Source of the DNA: Phytomonas francai
Lineage: Eukaryota > Euglenozoa > Kinetoplastea > Trypanosomatida > Trypanosomatidae
Direction: 5' to 3'
DNA: 64,000 nucleotides
Assembly (NCBI GenBank): GCA_001766655.1
Contig: MJCC01000023.1
Coordinates: 23,923-87,922, forward strand
The notes below the pieces were generated by a model that saw nothing but the letters and a program-made list of their open reading frames with translations, did not search any database and was not told where the DNA came from. Of this stretch, positions 62,044 through 64,000 are shown piece after piece (the first letter of the stretch is position 1; every line of letters begins with the position of its first letter). A program made the position numbers and the translations under genes.

Positions 62044-62524
62044 TCGGCTTCGTATTTTCATTACGCTTGTCGCAACTTTCTTACTGAATTTCTAAAATAG
62101 CTGTTTCTAAAATATTTAGTGCGTTCGTTTACTTTCTTTCTTTTGAGTCGGTTGGTATAATTGAGTAACAAATTCTTTTTGGAATCCCTCCTCCGCTCCG
62201 AACAGGTTCACCCTTATATATCCATATATATATTCGAAGGTAGCATCCTCTGCTACTTTCAGTAATGCCCCTTGGCATTCACACGGATTCCTTTATATAT
62301 TCTAGTAGTAATAGTAATAGTAAAACCAACAATAACAGACAACTAGTATACCATCTTGTGGTGATTACAGTGTTATTTGATTATTACTTTAGACATTTTT
62401 TTTTCAATGATATCTTTGATATACGGGAAGTCGTTTTTTGTTTCAAAGGGTAAAAATGGTAAACGGATTCTGTATAACTTTTACTTTCAGTTCCGAAAAT
62501 ATGTATACATACATATACATACAT

Positions 62525-62569
<45 letters not shown>

Positions 62570-63035
62570 TAAATAAAAATATATATTTCCCAGTGTGCTT
62601 TATTTCTTTTGATTCACCTGGAAAGAAACTGTATGCTGCATGTTAGGGGTAAAAAAATGGGAAGCGTCTTTTTTTGTGCGTTCGTATCTTTTTAATAATT
62701 TTATTATCTACCTAACTATTTAAGGAGGAAATGCCGAAGTGTGAGCGTGCTGACTGACTCTATGCGGCAATGCAGGCACGTGCGAGTGCTGCAGACCCCG
62801 CGAGCCAGACAGGAGCCTTTGTGCACACATCACACCGAGAAATAAGGGCATAGCCTACTGTGAGTAATATGAAGACTATTTATACAAGAATCTGTTGCAG
62901 AGGAGTCTGCATGAGTGCTATGGAAATGAATTTGACACAACTTTTGGCTTTTTTGCGAGAGTGAGCTTTTGTCGTCTTCTTCATTGTCACACACATACAA
63001 GGGAAAAGCTAGGTTTGAGCGGAAGGAAAGGGTGA
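62044..63035. other. Intergenic spacer with AT/CA microsatellites
   Basis: A mixed TACA, CA and TA array at about 62501-62567. No gene is seen. The last 350 bases are less AT-rich and form the 5' flank of the CesT gene. Confidence 0.65.
62966..63001 (+). promoter_or_regulatory. Candidate trans-splice acceptor for the ubiquitin-like/CesT gene
   Basis: Pyrimidine-rich tract (62966-62988) with the first AG at 63000-63001. The leader would be 34 nt. Confidence 0.55.
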
Positions 63036-63914
63036 ATGAGTGGCGAAAAACAGGCCTTCTTTGTGGAGGCGCAGGACGGCCGTAAGTTTAAGATGGTGAT
63101 CCGGGGTGACCTTCGCAAGCTGAGCGTGGCCAAAATACGCCGCTACCTGAAGGCATACGACGTGAGCGAGGATTGGGTCCTGATGTGCGGTGGCACTCCC
63201 CTACCGGACGACATGCTTGGAGAGGAGTTCGGTCTCGAGAACAATGGACTGCTGCAGCTCTGTGACCCAACGAGCTTGCCGTTAGCTGCGCCGGGAAAAA
63301 GCGCTCGTGCCCCTGCCGGGGGTGTGGCCGTGGATGAACCGTTGAGTAGCGGTGCGCCTGAAGCCTTCGGGGTGCCCGAGGGGCAGACGGGGCAACTGCA
63401 GACCGAAAGGGCGCCTCCGGAGAAGGGCATGGGTCCACCAAACGAGGTGCTAGCGCCGCAGCCCACGCAGGGTGATCGCGGCCACCGTGACGAGGGCGCT
63501 CAGGCGCTGCAGAGTGCACACGACAACCTGGCCTGCCTGGCCGAGCACCTGCGTGTGCCCTTGAGCCTCGACCGCAACCTCACCTGCGTTGTGTGCAACG
63601 ACGAGGAGCTCAGCGTCCTTGTGACATTCGACCCCCCAACGAGGCGCATGTACGTATACTCGACGCTTCTGACGGCGATCCCTGCGGAGGGCGCGGTGCG
63701 CACAAAGCTGTATGAAGTCCTGCTGGAGGGTAGCTTCCTCGGCCGCGAGGTGTGCGGAGGCGGCATCGGTGTGTCCTTGCGGGACGGTCTTGTGGTGCTG
63801 TCTACGTCGATCCTCACGGCTCACTGTGACCGTGAGATGTTGAAGGAGGTGATTCCGACCTTTGTGGAGGCCGTGAAGCGGTGGCGCTCTCTGGTGGGGG
63901 AGCTAGTGGACTAG
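63036..63914 (+). CDS. Ubiquitin-like plus Tir-chaperone (CesT) domain fusion protein
   Basis: 292 residues, complete. Residues about 5-75 look like a ubiquitin-like fold (FFVEAQDGRKFKMVIRGDLR, VLMCGGTPLPDD, GLENNGLLQLCD), with the GGTPL turn resembling the ubiquitin-family GxxL loop. A low-complexity linker (about 85-150) follows. The C-terminal domain (about 160-292) has the CesT/type III secretion chaperone pattern: LAEHLRVPLSLDRNL, strand pairs with VTFDPPTRRMYVYSTLL, LYEVLLEGSFLGRE, GIGVSLRDGLVVLSTSI and a last long helix VEAVKRWRSLV. In bacteria CesT proteins bind effectors before secretion. Kinetoplastids are known to encode CesT-like proteins, whose role is unknown. Here the fusion hints at a link to ubiquitin-like recognition; that is inference. 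Codon use is more uniform than in the GC-mosaic genes. Confidence 0.82.
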   Translation: MSGEKQAFFVEAQDGRKFKMVIRGDLRKLSVAKIRRYLKAYDVSEDWVLMCGGTPLPDDMLGEEFGLENNGLLQLCDPTSLPLAAPGKSARAPAGGVAVDEPLSSGAPEAFGVPEGQTGQLQTERAPPEKGMGPPNEVLAPQPTQGDRGHRDEGAQALQSAHDNLACLAEHLRVPLSLDRNLTCVVCNDEELSVLVTFDPPTRRMYVYSTLLTAIPAEGAVRTKLYEVLLEGSFLGREVCGGGIGVSLRDGLVVLSTSILTAHCDREMLKEVIPTFVEAVKRWRSLVGELVD

Positions 63915-64000
63915 CCGCAGCTGCGAGCACGCGAACACGTGCGGGGGCGCCAGGCCGGTGTAGTCATGCGCTGGTGTCCACCAGGTATGCCGTGACTGCG

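Noticed and set aside
1..64000. tRNA, rRNA, spliced-leader arrays and CRISPR arrays
   Set aside because: No T-loop consensus with a matching cloverleaf, no rRNA-like core, no tandem spliced-leader units and no spaced direct repeats of CRISPR type were found on reading both strands; a short structural RNA could have been missed.

Overview
The window looks like nuclear DNA of a kinetoplastid protist (trypanosomatid or relative). All credible protein genes are intronless or nearly so, and all lie on the + strand with no opposing gene, as in a polycistronic directional gene cluster. They are separated by 0.3-2.4 kb AT-rich spacers full of polypyrimidine tracts followed by AG, the layout of spliced-leader trans-splicing acceptors. 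Several genes are of types familiar from kinetoplastids: a Tir-chaperone (CesT) domain protein, a LIT/ZIP-like metal transporter, a CFAP97-type flagellar protein and an Sfi1-like protein. The genetic code appears standard. Genus cannot be fixed from sequence alone.

Layout: 1-2542, the 3' part of a leucine-rich-repeat protein whose frame breaks at a G8 run. 4733-19216, a giant 4827-residue protein with an N-terminal ubiquitin-like domain, a SecA/SF2-like ATPase core (GEGKT, DEVD, a late arginine-rich motif) and C-terminal RanBP2-type zinc fingers. 20692-23298, a W/R-repeat (Sfi1-like) protein with tandem TQT motifs. 23648-24601, a monoglyceride-lipase-like hydrolase. 26404-27009, a p24/GOLD cargo receptor. 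27658-28384, a probable broken gene. 28905-29657, biotin-protein ligase. 30254-32332, a SET-domain protein. 34107-36476, an RRM protein with a 54-bp minisatellite. 38885-39952, a type I membrane protein. 41113-42456 and 43215-45404, neighbouring PDZ-like proteins. 46692-46940, a small membrane protein. 47676-48179, a CFAP97 protein. 48769-50478, a prenylated atypical Rab-like GTPase. 51535-53241 and 55191-56801, divergent tandem paralogues with helical repeats. 58253-59113, a BAR-like coiled-coil protein. 60961-62043, a ZIP metal transporter. 63036-63914, a ubiquitin-like/CesT fusion.

No single pathway unites the cluster, as expected for kinetoplastids, where neighbours share transcription rather than function. 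Themes do recur: ubiquitin-like folds (giant protein, CesT protein), membrane traffic (p24, GTPase, BAR-like), flagellum/basal body (CFAP97, Sfi1-like) and possibly mitochondrion (SET protein, one PDZ isoform).

The most striking structural feature is a pair of 760-bp direct repeats, 54380-55139 and 57430-58189, offset by exactly 3050 bp and differing at three bases. They flank the gene at 55191 and each supplies the immediate 5' flank, including the likely splice acceptor, of a different gene. Base composition is strongly mosaic: many genes have very GC-rich cores and AT-richer ends, while spacers are AT-rich. All domain calls are from reading the translated sequence; no database search was run.
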